Positions 1-7,057 are shown, counted from the first letter of the stretch. The stretch is DNA of 35,725 nucleotides from JAHEDH01 sp965364515 (GCA_965364515.1 CBDTXZ010000009.1:1-35725), one strand, 5' to 3'. Numbers and translations are program-made. The notes: generated by a model from the sequence alone, not told the origin.

Positions 1-242
1 TCACCCGTCCGGACGCCGGTTCCGCTCTGGATGGACCCCGTGATGATCCACGAGACGATGAACTCGTCGGGGGACTCGGTCTCCCCGATCACCGCCGTGC
101 CGGAGTATTCGATGCCCAGGGGATCGACGCCGTTGACGACGTAGGTACCGGCGAGCCCGTCGCCGACATCGACCTGGGATCCGGGAACGGTGCAGGAGGC
201 GAGCAGCCCGAGGCAGAGGGCGAGGGTGAGGTGGCGGACCAT
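1..242 (-). CDS. Secreted lipoprotein of unknown function (partial, 3' end outside window)
   Basis: Translating the minus strand from ATG at 242 gives an open frame to the window edge, beginning MVRHLTLALCLGLLASC. This is a short basic N-terminus, a hydrophobic run and an LASC lipobox, so the product should be a membrane-anchored lipoprotein of the cell exterior. The visible part after the Cys (GTYVVNGVDPLGIEYSG, then a strand-rich stretch ending near TGVRTG) looks like a beta-sandwich with a small repeat-like strand pattern, but I do not recognise the family. It is divergent from the SCO1-like gene, with start codons only about 22-28 bp apart. A TAGACT -10-like box for this gene (253-258) lies just upstream of its start. 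About 80 residues are visible; the C-terminus is missing. Confidence 0.7.
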   Translation of the reverse strand, partial: MVRHLTLALCLGLLASCTVPGSQVDVGDGLAGTYVVNGVDPLGIEYSGTAVIGETESPDEFIVSWIITGSIQSGTGVRTG

Positions 243-252
243 CCGGGAGCGG

Positions 253-258
253 AGTCTA
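253..258 (-). promoter_or_regulatory. -10-like box for the partial lipoprotein gene
   Basis: On the minus strand the hexamer reads TAGACT (TANNNT), 10 nt before the ATG at 242. It sits against the 5' end of the divergent SCO1-like gene, so the two promoters must be close or overlapping. No convincing -35 is visible. Confidence 0.35.
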
Positions 259-263
259 TCGAC

Positions 264-935
264 GTGAACATGCCCCGCTGGGTGAAGCGGGCGCTCGCCG
301 GTTTGGCCGTGGTGCTGGTGTCGGTCCTCGCCTTCGCGGTGTTCGAGCCGATCCAGGTGCTGCCGAGAATCAGGCTCGCACCTGGATTCACGATGCTCGA
401 CCAGACCGGCGAGACCTTCACCAGCGAAGATGCAAGGGGTGCGGTCACGCTCTACACCTTCACGTACGGCGATTGCGGTGAGGCGTGCGCCGACACCACC
501 CGGACGTTGGCCGAGATCGCAGCCCGAGTGCCCGACGAGGTCGACCTGTCGGCCGTGGACCTCCGGATCGTCAGCGTGTCGTTCGATGCCAACTCTGACC
601 TCGAGCGTCTCGACGCGCTCGCCGCTCGATCGGGTGCCGACGGCGACCTGTGGCGGTGGGCAGCGCTCGCTCCCGAACACGTGCCGACCGTGGTCGGATC
701 CGGATTCAGGGTGTACGTCGACGAACTCGCCGACGGCGGGTTCGAGTTCGATCAGACCTTCGTGCTCGTCGACGGATGGGGCGTCATCCGAGGCGAGTAC
801 CAGTACGCCACCCTTGCAAGCGACGCCGACCGGATCATCCGGCACATCGGCGTGCTCGAGGAGGAGATCCGCAACTCCCACGGTGTCGCCTCGTTCGCAT
901 ACGAGGCCGCCCATGTGTTCCTGTGCTACCCGTGA
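264..935 (+). CDS. SCO1/SenC-like thioredoxin-fold membrane protein lacking the metal-binding His
   Basis: The GTG at 264 was chosen because GGAG at 251-254 lies 9 nt upstream; ATG 270 is the alternative, and an earlier in-frame ATG at 231 would overlap the divergent gene. The product is about 223 aa with one N-terminal membrane anchor (about residues 10-27) and an extracytoplasmic thioredoxin-like domain. It keeps the SCO1 CxxxC pair (Cys71 and Cys75 in GDCGEAC). At the position where SCO1 proteins have the third copper ligand (VDH...), it reads FDQTFVLVDG, with Gln164 in place of His. SCO proteins deliver copper to, or reduce, the CuA site of cytochrome c oxidase. The missing ligand suggests a thiol-redox rather than copper-carrier role (inference). 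The typical SCO1 gene follows 16 nt downstream, so the pair is probably one operon. Confidence 0.75.
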   Translation: MNMPRWVKRALAGLAVVLVSVLAFAVFEPIQVLPRIRLAPGFTMLDQTGETFTSEDARGAVTLYTFTYGDCGEACADTTRTLAEIAARVPDEVDLSAVDLRIVSVSFDANSDLERLDALAARSGADGDLWRWAALAPEHVPTVVGSGFRVYVDELADGGFEFDQTFVLVDGWGVIRGEYQYATLASDADRIIRHIGVLEEEIRNSHGVASFAYEAAHVFLCYP

Positions 936-951
936 CCGAAAGGACCCGAAG

Positions 952-1599
952 ATGACCACGACGATCGAACGCAACGAAGACCCGGTTCGCCCCGGCGGGC
1001 CCCGGCTCGGGCGCGCCGAATGGATCATGATCGCCGCGGTCGCCATCGTTGGCGTCGGACTGGGGATCCTGTTGTTCCGACCGCACACGTACGCAGGGAC
1101 TGTGCTCCAGTCGCCCCGTCCCGCCCCGGCCCTCGACGGGCTGATGTTCTCGAACGGCGATCCGGCCGATCTGTCGGTCTTCGAGGGCGACGTGGTTCTG
1201 ATGTACTTCGGATACACACACTGTCCAGACATCTGCCCGACGTCCATGGCGACGATCGCGCGGGCGCGGGAGGCACTGGGTGGCGATTCGGATCGGGTCC
1301 ACGGGCTGCTGGTGACCGTCGACCCCGAGCGCGACACGCCGGAGGCGCTGAACCGCTATCTCGCGAGCTTCGACGACTCGTTCGTCGGCGTGTACGGGCC
1401 CGAGGAGACGCTGATGTCGACGGCGATGCTGTACGGGATCCACTCCGAGGTCCACGACGACGCCGAAGAGTTGGGGTACACGGTCGATCACACCGGGACG
1501 ATCATCGCGATCGGCCCCGATGGTCATGTTCGAGTGCTGTACTCGCACACGGTCGACGCCGATGCGCTGTCGGCCGATCTGGCCGAGCTGCTCGGGTAG
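952..1599 (+). CDS. SCO family protein (SCO1/SenC/PrrC), cytochrome c oxidase copper chaperone-like
   Basis: A 215-aa protein from ATG 952, which has an AAAGGA ribosome-binding site 8 nt upstream. An N-terminal membrane segment (about residues 24-43, IMIAAVAIVGVGLGILLF) precedes the SCO1/SenC thioredoxin-fold domain. All three canonical copper ligands are present: Cys91 and Cys95 in THCPDICP, and His180 in YTVDHTG. The VDPERDTP motif is also typical of the family. SCO proteins act on the outer face of the membrane in assembly of the CuA centre of cytochrome oxidase, or as thiol reductases for it. No oxidase gene is inside the window. It lies 16 nt after the degenerate paralogue, suggesting a duplicated and diverged pair working together. 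Function by family is firm; the exact partner is not shown. Confidence 0.88.
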   Translation: MTTTIERNEDPVRPGGPRLGRAEWIMIAAVAIVGVGLGILLFRPHTYAGTVLQSPRPAPALDGLMFSNGDPADLSVFEGDVVLMYFGYTHCPDICPTSMATIARAREALGGDSDRVHGLLVTVDPERDTPEALNRYLASFDDSFVGVYGPEETLMSTAMLYGIHSEVHDDAEELGYTVDHTGTIIAIGPDGHVRVLYSHTVDADALSADLAELLG

Positions 1600-1610
1600 G
1601 CGTCGCGCCG

Positions 1611-1683
1611 GTGGGGGCTCGTCGGGTTTGGCGTGGTGCGCCGCGGGCGATGTGAACATCGCCCCTACGGATTGTCCGCCTGC
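1611..1683 (-). repeat. REP element copy A (RAYT-associated)
   Basis: A 73-bp unit repeated almost exactly at 1780-1852 (72 of 73 bases the same). It contains GGGCGATGTGAACATCGCCC (1645-1664), a perfect 9-bp inverted repeat around GA. Read on the minus strand, the tetranucleotide GTAG (1668-1665) immediately precedes the palindrome. This is the classic head of REP elements mobilised by RAYT transposases. The tail carries a CCCGACGAGCC block shared with copies B and C. Confidence 0.85.
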
Positions 1684-1779
1684 GTGGCGTGTTCGTCTGG
1701 TGCGACGGTCGGCCATGTTTTGGTGTGGGTGTGACCATGTGGTCGCCAGGGTTCGGTTCGGGCCGATGGATGGCGCGCT

Positions 1780-1852
1780 GTGGGGGCTCGTCGGGTTTGG
1801 CGTGGTGCGCCGCGGGCGATGTGAACATCGCCCCAACGGATTGTCCGCCTGC
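1780..1852 (-). repeat. REP element copy B (RAYT-associated)
   Basis: Direct repeat of copy A, with the period between starts being 169 bp. The palindrome is at 1814-1833. The single difference from copy A turns the GTAG head into GTTG (1837-1834 on the minus strand), which may disable recognition by the transposase (inference). It is in the same orientation as the RAYT gene that follows. Confidence 0.85.
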
Positions 1853-1922
1853 AGTCGGGATTGGCGTGCAGTAGGCGATGTGAGCGTCGTTCGTCGCGGT
1901 GTCAGGGTCCGCTCGCTTCGAT

Positions 1923-2457
1923 TCATCCGGCACGCATCGGGTCCCAGCGCCACAGCTCGGGGTTGCGCTCGACGTAGCGGCAGGCGTCGTTGATCGATTG
2001 CTCGGTGCGCAGGATCGACTCGTGGATCCGCGTTGCCAGACCGGTCGGCTCGGCGGCGTCTGTGAGCCGTGCGCGTGACCCCGGCCTTGAACCCGCCGAT
2101 GATCGATCCGAGGCTGTCGTCTTCGAGAATCCCGTCGACGATGTCGTCGGCATTCCGCTCATGTGCGAGCCAGACCACCATGTGGACGTGATTGGGCATC
2201 ACGACCGATTCCTCGACCCCGATGCGATCTCGTCGGTCGGGGAGCATTCGGATCTCCTGATCGACCAGGCCGCCGAGCGCGCTGTGCCGGGCGATCCCCG
2301 AAGCGATGCGTCCGAGGCTCATACGGCGTCGGTGCGTGACGATCGTGACGAGGTAGACACCCGAGACGTAGTTGCCGGTTGCCGAGTCGTGCCGATTTTC
2401 GTGCAGGGAGAGGTTCACGCACGGGTCGAATGTGACGACCCCGTCTGACGGATTCAA
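1923..2457 (-). pseudogene. REP-associated tyrosine transposase (RAYT, Y1/IS200-like HUH family), frameshifted
   Basis: The first frame starts at a TTG (2457) and gives about 129 residues with typical RAYT features. These are an opening NYVSGVYLVTIVTHRRR strand, VVMPNHVHMVVWL carrying the HUH metal-binding pair (His90, His92), and LGSIIGGFKAGVTR. One extra base near 2070 then shifts the frame. The next frame continues with the expected C-terminal part, TGLATRIHESILRTEQSINDACRYVERNP, ending at 1923. The reconstructed protein is about 177 aa, which is normal for RAYTs. RAYTs are single-copy, vertically inherited transposases that cleave and move REP sequences. Four REP elements surround this one, so the locus is a self-contained RAYT/REP unit. 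The gene is probably inactive unless the frameshift is a sequencing error. The true start codon is uncertain because no clear ribosome-binding site precedes the TTG. Confidence 0.85.
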
Positions 2458-2475
2458 GAGGTGTGTCGCGCGGCT

Positions 2476-2533
2476 GCGGAGGCTCGTCGGGTGCGGTGTG
2501 CTGCGTTGCGGGCGATGTGAACATCGCCCCTAC
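2476..2533 (-). repeat. REP element copy C (RAYT-associated)
   Basis: It contains the same 20-bp palindrome as copies A and B (2510-2529), preceded on the minus strand by GTAG (2533-2530), plus the conserved CCCGACGAGCC tail. The sequence between palindrome and tail block has diverged. It lies immediately upstream of the RAYT 5' end. Confidence 0.82.
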
Positions 2534-2639
2534 CGGATGGAGGCGGTCCGTTCTGGCATTTGCATCCTGTCGTTTTGGTCTCGTTCAGGATCGCTTTGTC
2601 AGCTCTTGCGTCCTGCGGTGTCGGATGGCTGGGGGTCGG

Positions 2640-2663
2640 GTAGGGGCGACCGGTCGGTCGCCC
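2640..2663 (+). repeat. REP element copy D, inverted orientation
   Basis: GTAG (2640-2643) is directly followed by an 8-bp inverted repeat GGGCGACC / GGTCGCCC with a 4-nt loop (2644-2663), then GCGG as after the palindrome in copy A. Arm bases differ from A-C in a compensated manner, so the hairpin is conserved and not the sequence. It points away from copy C, giving an inverted REP pair as in BIMEs. Confidence 0.7.
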
Positions 2664-2718
2664 GCGGCTCGGGCCGTTGTGGCTGGTCGACCCGGACCAG
2701 GCGCGAGCGGCCTGTGAC

Positions 2719-3894
2719 CTACGACAGGTATGCGGCGAGTCGTTCCAATCCCCGCACGAGGTCCTCGTCGGACAGGGCATAGGACAGCCGGGCATAGCCG
2801 GGAGCGCCGAAGGCTTCGCCCGGCACCATCGCCACCTCTGCCTTCTCGAGCACATCGGCAGCCAGGTCGAGGGTCGAACCATGACCCGTGCGCTCCATGG
2901 CGCCGCGGAAATCGGGGAAGCAGTAGAACGCCCCGTGCGGCTCGACGCAGTCGACACCGTCGATGTCGTTCAGCATCTCCACCATCGTCTGGCGACGGCG
3001 ATCGAACGCTTCGCGCATCTTCCACGCCTCGTCGAGCGGTCCAGTCACGGCTGCGAGCGCAGCCCGCTGGCTCACGTTGGCGACGTTGGACGTGAGGTGT
3101 GACTGGTGATTCGCCGCGGCTTTGATGACATCGTTCGGGCCGATCATCCAGCCGACCCGCCATCCGGTCATTGCGAACGTCTTTGCGACGCCATTGACGA
3201 TCACCCAGCGGTCTTCGAGGGCTGGCACGCCTGCGATCGACGTGAAGGTGGCGTCGCCGTACACCAGGTGCTGATAGATCTCGTCGGTCACGACCCACAG
3301 CCCGCGCTCGCCGGCCCATTGACCGATCGCCACGGTCTCCTCGGGCGAGTAGACGGCGCCGGTCGGATTGGACGGGGACGTGAACACCAGGAGCTTTGTC
3401 CGCTCGGTGACGGCGGCGTCCAGCTGCTCGATCGTGGCCTTGAACCCGCTCGACCCATCCGTGGGAACCGCGACCGGCACGCCGCCGGCCAGTTTGATCG
3501 CCTCGGGATAGGTGACCCAGTAGGGGGCGGGCACGATCGCCTCGTCGCCCGGATCCAGCAGTGCGGCGAACGATTGGAACACGGCCTGCTTGCCGCCGTT
3601 GGTCACCAGGATGCGGCTGGGGTCGACGGTGATTCCGGAGTCGCGGCTGGTGACGTCGACGAGCGCTTCACGCAGTTCTGGGAGTCCGGCGTTCGCCGAG
3701 TACTTGTGGTTCTTCGGGTCCTTGGCGGCTGCTACCGCTGCTTCGACGATGTGTGGCGGCGTCGGGAAGTCGGGCTCGCCTGCACCGTACGAGATGACAT
3801 CGCGGCCCTCGGTTCGCATGACTTTCGCGCGGTTGGAGATCGCCATCGTGGCGGATTCTGCGATCGAGGCGAGTCGTTGGGAAACGCGTGCCAT
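2719..3894 (-). CDS. Pyridoxal-phosphate aminotransferase, aspartate aminotransferase family (class I/II)
   Basis: 391 aa from ATG 3894; an upstream in-frame start would add a stretch without family resemblance. Conserved blocks are in order: YGAGEPDFPTP (substrate loop), LVTNGGKQAVF, SNPTGAVYSPEE, VTDEIYQHLVYGD, and AKTFAMTGWRVGW with the PLP Schiff-base Lys238 and the following Arg. The GxGEPDF start and overall length match bacterial aspartate aminotransferases of subgroup I-gamma, which transfer the amino group between aspartate or related acids and 2-oxoglutarate in the cytoplasm. Some members also act on prephenate or LL-DAP intermediates, so substrate range is not settled by sequence. 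A TATCGT -10-like box lies about 35 nt upstream. A GC-rich hairpin separates it from the repeat-protein gene upstream. Confidence 0.9.
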   Translation of the reverse strand: MARVSQRLASIAESATMAISNRAKVMRTEGRDVISYGAGEPDFPTPPHIVEAAVAAAKDPKNHKYSANAGLPELREALVDVTSRDSGITVDPSRILVTNGGKQAVFQSFAALLDPGDEAIVPAPYWVTYPEAIKLAGGVPVAVPTDGSSGFKATIEQLDAAVTERTKLLVFTSPSNPTGAVYSPEETVAIGQWAGERGLWVVTDEIYQHLVYGDATFTSIAGVPALEDRWVIVNGVAKTFAMTGWRVGWMIGPNDVIKAAANHQSHLTSNVANVSQRAALAAVTGPLDEAWKMREAFDRRRQTMVEMLNDIDGVDCVEPHGAFYCFPDFRGAMERTGHGSTLDLAADVLEKAEVAMVPGEAFGAPGYARLSYALSDEDLVRGLERLAAYLS

Positions 3895-3943
3895 GTTCGT
3901 TCTGACCTTCGCTCGGCGTGCAGCAGACGATACCCGCAACTCA

Positions 3944-3973
3944 GAGCGGCCCGCCCCAGAGGGCGGACCGCTC
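3944..3973 (-). terminator. GC-rich hairpin, probable terminator of the repeat-protein gene
   Basis: Two 12-nt arms (GAGCGGCCCGCC and GGCGGACCGCTC, one mismatch) enclose a 6-nt loop. It lies 21 nt past the stop codon of the gene ending at 3995. There is no T-run, so intrinsic termination would be of the actinobacterial T-poor kind. Confidence 0.5.
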
Positions 3974-3994
3974 GACATTCGAACCGGTCGTCGT

Positions 3995-4420
3995 TCAGGA
4001 CTCCGAACCGGTCTCCTTTACGTCTTCGACCGTCTCCTCGACCGCCTCGGTCGCCTCCTCGGCGGTGTCCGACGCGGCTTCCTTGACCTCTTCGACGACG
4101 CCACCGGCGGCTGCCTTGGCATCTCCGGCAGCCTCGGTCACGGTCTCTTTGGCGGCTTCGGCCTTCTCTTTGGCCTCTCCCCGGACCTCGTCGACGCGGT
4201 CTTCGACCTTTTCCCAGGCGCCTTTGGCGCCCTCTTTTGCCTTGTCGACGTACGGAGCGGCCTTCTCGGAGAGCTCGGCCGTCTCCTCCTTGACCTTCTT
4301 CATCGTCTCCTTGGCGGTGGCCTGTGCCTTGTCGACGAGTGGCGCAGCCTTCTCACTCAGCTCGGTGGCCTCTTCTTTGGCCTTGCCGAAGATTCCCTTG
4401 ATCGTGTCCATCAATCCCAT
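3995..4420 (-). CDS. Small amphipathic Ala/Glu/Lys-rich repeat protein (LEA-like / 11-mer helix)
   Basis: 141 aa from ATG 4420, with a strong AAAGGAG ribosome-binding site 6 nt upstream. Nearly the whole chain is made of Ala, Glu, Lys, Val and Thr in an 11-residue-like amphipathic helix pattern, with no Cys. It has a short N-terminal MGLMDTIKGIFGKAK helix. Residues 15-43 and 44-72 are a clear tandem repeat of 29 residues (EEATELSEKAAPLVDKA versus EETAELSEKAAPYVDKA). The rest is an acidic tail. Such proteins resemble LEA, apolipoprotein-like and Rv0909-antitoxin-like small proteins. They are thought to coat membranes or protect proteins under drying or salt stress. The stress-protectant role is an inference, loosely in line with the mannosylglycerate-pathway gene in this window. 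No toxin gene is adjacent. Confidence 0.75.
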   Translation of the reverse strand: MGLMDTIKGIFGKAKEEATELSEKAAPLVDKAQATAKETMKKVKEETAELSEKAAPYVDKAKEGAKGAWEKVEDRVDEVRGEAKEKAEAAKETVTEAAGDAKAAAGGVVEEVKEAASDTAEEATEAVEETVEDVKETGSES

Positions 4421-4460
4421 GTATGGCTCCTTTCTGTGGCACCGAGCGTATAGGAAAACT

Positions 4461-5330
4461 TCACTGCCCGTCTCGATAGCGGTAAAGATCCACGAAGCGT
4501 CCGTCGTCGTCGACCAGCAGTGCGGTGTCCCCACCGTTGTTCCAGACCGGGCGGTCGTTGCACCAGGTCACACGCCCAGCTGCGGGCTCGCACCCGACGA
4601 CGATCTCCAGGTCGCTGCCGCTCTCGAGCACGGTGCCGTTCGGGAAGGCGAATCGGTTCACCGTCGACTCATCGCGCAGTGTCCACCCGGTCAGGTCGAC
4701 CGGCGAATCGGAGCGATTGCGGATCACGACCCGCTCATCGTCGAGAGCATCCTCGTCGCGTCCGGGCGGATTCGGGTCCACCGAGATGATCGCGACGTCG
4801 GGTATCGGGCCCGAACCACACGACAGCGGATCCCAGATCCCGGTTGCGAGCGCCCTGGCCCGTTCCTCGGCCGCGAGCACCAGTTGATCGATCGGTGACT
4901 CCGCCGCCAGTGGGATCGCCAGACCTTCGGCGACGAGGGTGACGTTGGTCGCCACGCCCCCTGCAGTGACGATTCCGAGCAGTCGATCGAACTGGTCGAA
5001 CTCCGTCCCTGCGATCTGCACGGGGCCACCGTGCAGGAGCTGCTCGAGGCGTCGGCGCGACTCGTCGCCGAGACACTCGTCTCGTTCCGGCGCGTTGATT
5101 CCCTGGAGTCGCACGTCGGTCTCGATGCCGTCGATGATCACCAGCACGGAGTCGCCGTCGAGCACCCTGACGATCTCGACGTCCACCAGGTCCAGGTCGA
5201 GCTCCTCGATGGCGGCGCCGGATGCCGGCCCCTCCGGTGGAGGGCGGACCGGCAGATCGACCTCGGTGGTGACCTCGACACAGGCAGACAGCACCATCAG
5301 CGCCAGCAGGGCGGCGGCCTTCGGCATCAT
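4461..5330 (-). CDS. Secreted thermonuclease-family lipoprotein with C-terminal lamin-tail domain
   Basis: About 289 aa starting at ATG 5330, which overlaps the upstream TGA (ATGA); a second ATG at 5327 is possible. The N-terminus (PKAAALLALMVLSAC) is a lipoprotein signal with an LSAC lipobox. Residues about 50-165 form a staphylococcal-nuclease (SNc) OB-fold. It starts VRVLDGDSVLV and VRLQGINAPERDE, containing the Ca-site Asp and the Arg/Glu catalytic pair, and then FDRLLGIV with the second catalytic Arg. Residues about 175-285 form a lamin-tail domain (VVIRNRSDSPVDLTGWTLRDE). The family hydrolyses DNA or RNA 5'-phosphodiesters with Ca2+. Anchored outside, it could serve nutrient or phosphate scavenging, or degradation of extracellular DNA (inference). 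It is the last gene of a four-gene coupled operon. Confidence 0.85.
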   Translation of the reverse strand: MMPKAAALLALMVLSACVEVTTEVDLPVRPPPEGPASGAAIEELDLDLVDVEIVRVLDGDSVLVIIDGIETDVRLQGINAPERDECLGDESRRRLEQLLHGGPVQIAGTEFDQFDRLLGIVTAGGVATNVTLVAEGLAIPLAAESPIDQLVLAAEERARALATGIWDPLSCGSGPIPDVAIISVDPNPPGRDEDALDDERVVIRNRSDSPVDLTGWTLRDESTVNRFAFPNGTVLESGSDLEIVVGCEPAAGRVTWCNDRPVWNNGGDTALLVDDDGRFVDLYRYRDGQ

Positions 5331-6685
5331 CCTTGCGCCAGGCGTGCGGCGTTCCTCGCCGAGATGTGGATGAGGTCCCACACGCCGCTGAACGGCGGCG
5401 CGTAGGCGAGGTCGACCCAGGCGAGGTCCTGCACGGTCATGTCGGACCAGATCGCGGTTGCGAAGACGTCGATGCGCTTGGCTGCTCCCGGTCCGCCAAC
5501 GATCTGAGCTCCCAGGATCCGTCCGGTCTCTCTCTCGGCGACGGTCGAGATCGTGATCTCCGAGGCAGTCGGGTAGTAGCCGGCGGTGGTCGTCCCGGTG
5601 GCCCTTCCTTCCACGGCATCGAAGCCCTCGGCCTTGGCATCGGCCAGCCGAAGGCCGGTCGCGGCGATCTCGACGTCCAGCACCTTCGTGATGGCGGTAC
5701 CGAGCACCCCGGGAAACACGGCGTCTTCGCCGCCGATGTTGATCCCCGCCACCCGGCCGGCCTTGTTGGCGATCGTGCCGAGATGGATGTTGACCTGCCT
5801 TCCGGTGACACGGTGCAGCGCCTCGGCGCAGTCCCCGGCGGCCCAGACCCCTTCGGACCGCGTCCGCTGGCGCTCGTCGACGGCGATGGCGCCGGTGTCT
5901 CCGAGCGGGACTCCGGCTCCCGCTGCCAGCTCGACCTCTGGTGCCGAGCCGAGCCCGAGTACGACGAGGTCGGCCGGGTAGGTGACGTCGGAGCATCCCA
6001 CACTCTCGACTCTGGTGCGGCCGTTGATGCACTCGACCCGGGTGTTGAGCACCACCTCGATGCCGATGCGCCGCATTGCGTCGATCACCTTCTGACCGAG
6101 ATCCGAGTGCAGGGTCCGATCGAGCACGAGGTGCCCGGAGGTCACGACCGTGACGTCCCATCCCTGCGCGTGGAAGGCTTCGGCCGCCTCGAGGCCGATG
6201 TAGCCGCCACCGACGACGACGACGGATCCCGTCGAGCCGTCGGCGATGTGTCGCAGGCGGGCGGCGTCGTCGAGCGTGCGCAGCTCGTGTACGCCTTCGA
6301 GGTCTTGGCCGGAGAGAGGGGGGCGGATCGGCTTCGCCCCGGTTGCGATCAGCAACTCGTCGAACCCGGTGGAGAAGCTGTTGTCTGCCTCGATGTCCTT
6401 GACCGTGACGGTTCGGCTCGTCAGATCGATGTCCGTGACCTCGTGCCGGGTCCGCACGTCGATGTCCATCGCCCTGAACTGTTGAGGGGTCCTGGCCACC
6501 AGCGATTCGAGCCGGTCGACGTAGCCGGCGACGTAGTACGGCTCGCCGCAGGCGCTGTACGACACCCAGCTCGAACGCTCGAAGGCGATGATCTCGAGGT
6601 CGTCCGGGCCGCGACGTCTGCGAGCCTGTGACGCCGCGGACATGCCGGCGGCGTCACCGCCGATGACGACGAGGCGCTGGGTCAC
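5327..6685 (-). CDS. FAD/NAD(P)-dependent pyridine nucleotide-disulfide oxidoreductase, CoA-disulfide reductase/NADH oxidase-like
   Basis: 452 aa from GTG 6685, which overlaps the upstream stop by 4 nt (GTGA). The N-terminal FAD-binding GGDAAGMSAASQARR is followed by SYSACGEPYYVAG, where Cys46 is the single redox Cys typical of the CoA-disulfide reductase (Cdr)/NADH oxidase/Npsr group. Next come LLIATGAKPIRP, the NAD(P)-binding VVVVGGGYIGLEAAEAF, and GVWAAGDCAE closing the FAD site. A dimerisation domain finishes the chain (YAPPFSGVWDLIHISARNAAR). Such enzymes reduce CoA-disulfide or persulfide, or reduce O2, using NAD(P)H. Which one cannot be told here, because the C-terminal rhodanese found in some relatives is absent. 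It sits between a LapA-type membrane protein and a secreted nuclease, so the operon does not clarify the role. Confidence 0.88.
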   Translation of the reverse strand: MTQRLVVIGGDAAGMSAASQARRRRGPDDLEIIAFERSSWVSYSACGEPYYVAGYVDRLESLVARTPQQFRAMDIDVRTRHEVTDIDLTSRTVTVKDIEADNSFSTGFDELLIATGAKPIRPPLSGQDLEGVHELRTLDDAARLRHIADGSTGSVVVVGGGYIGLEAAEAFHAQGWDVTVVTSGHLVLDRTLHSDLGQKVIDAMRRIGIEVVLNTRVECINGRTRVESVGCSDVTYPADLVVLGLGSAPEVELAAGAGVPLGDTGAIAVDERQRTRSEGVWAAGDCAEALHRVTGRQVNIHLGTIANKAGRVAGINIGGEDAVFPGVLGTAITKVLDVEIAATGLRLADAKAEGFDAVEGRATGTTTAGYYPTASEITISTVAERETGRILGAQIVGGPGAAKRIDVFATAIWSDMTVQDLAWVDLAYAPPFSGVWDLIHISARNAARLAQG

Positions 6686-7041
6686 TTCTGGTTGCGGTAG
6701 CGCTCGAGTTCCTGCTTTTCGAGTCGGCGGGTCCGGCGTCTGCGCCGAAGAATCGCTCCGAGTATCTCATCGAGGACGACGGCAGTGACGAAGACTCCCA
6801 CGATGATCATGATGAGCGGAAACTCGCCGGACCACCCGAGGAACTCGAGTTCGACGTCCTGGGTGTTCTGGACCGCGAACACGGCCATGAGCACCGAGAG
6901 GGCCAGGAAGAAGACGAGCCCCCAGGGGATGCCGGCGTCGACGGCGGTGGTCGGCGCCGGCCCGGTGTCCTTGGTCGCGGTCGAAGGCGCCGGCACGTCC
7001 TCGGTCTCGTTGTCGTCGGGTGGCAGGATCGGGTCGGTCAT
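6682..7041 (-). CDS. LapA-domain (DUF1049) small membrane protein
   Basis: 119 aa from ATG 7041. An acidic, Pro/Thr-rich cytoplasmic N-terminus (about 36 residues) is followed by two transmembrane helices (GLVFFLALSVLMAVFAVQN and FPLIMIIVGVFVTAVVLDEILG). The NTQDVELEFLGW turn between them is the hallmark of the LapA/DUF1049 family. The chain ends in a very basic tail (RRRRRTRRLEKQELERYRNQK). In proteobacteria LapA works in lipopolysaccharide assembly; in actinobacteria the function is not known. The stop overlaps the start of the flavoprotein gene by 4 nt, and the MFS gene ends 16 nt upstream, so all are probably co-transcribed. Confidence 0.82.
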   Translation of the reverse strand: MTDPILPPDDNETEDVPAPSTATKDTGPAPTTAVDAGIPWGLVFFLALSVLMAVFAVQNTQDVELEFLGWSGEFPLIMIIVGVFVTAVVLDEILGAILRRRRRTRRLEKQELERYRNQK

Positions 7042-7057
7042 ACCCTCAATGTACCGG

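Noticed and set aside
1611..1852. CRISPR array (two near-identical 73-bp direct repeats)
   Set aside because: Only two copies, repeats far too long, no cas gene, and they match REP structure with a RAYT next door.
1871..1897. Another REP copy with a GTAG head downstream of the RAYT
   Set aside because: GTAG is present but pairing is short with a wobble and a long loop, and the conserved tail is absent. At most a decayed remnant.
835..2457. A single 540-codon minus-strand gene
   Set aside because: Only the first 129 codons look like protein (RAYT); after the frameshift the same frame runs through REP repeats and the antisense of the SCO1 gene with low-complexity Arg/Pro composition.
3511..3525. 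GTAGGGGGC-like REP head inside the aminotransferase gene
   Set aside because: No palindrome follows and it lies within conserved coding sequence; chance match.
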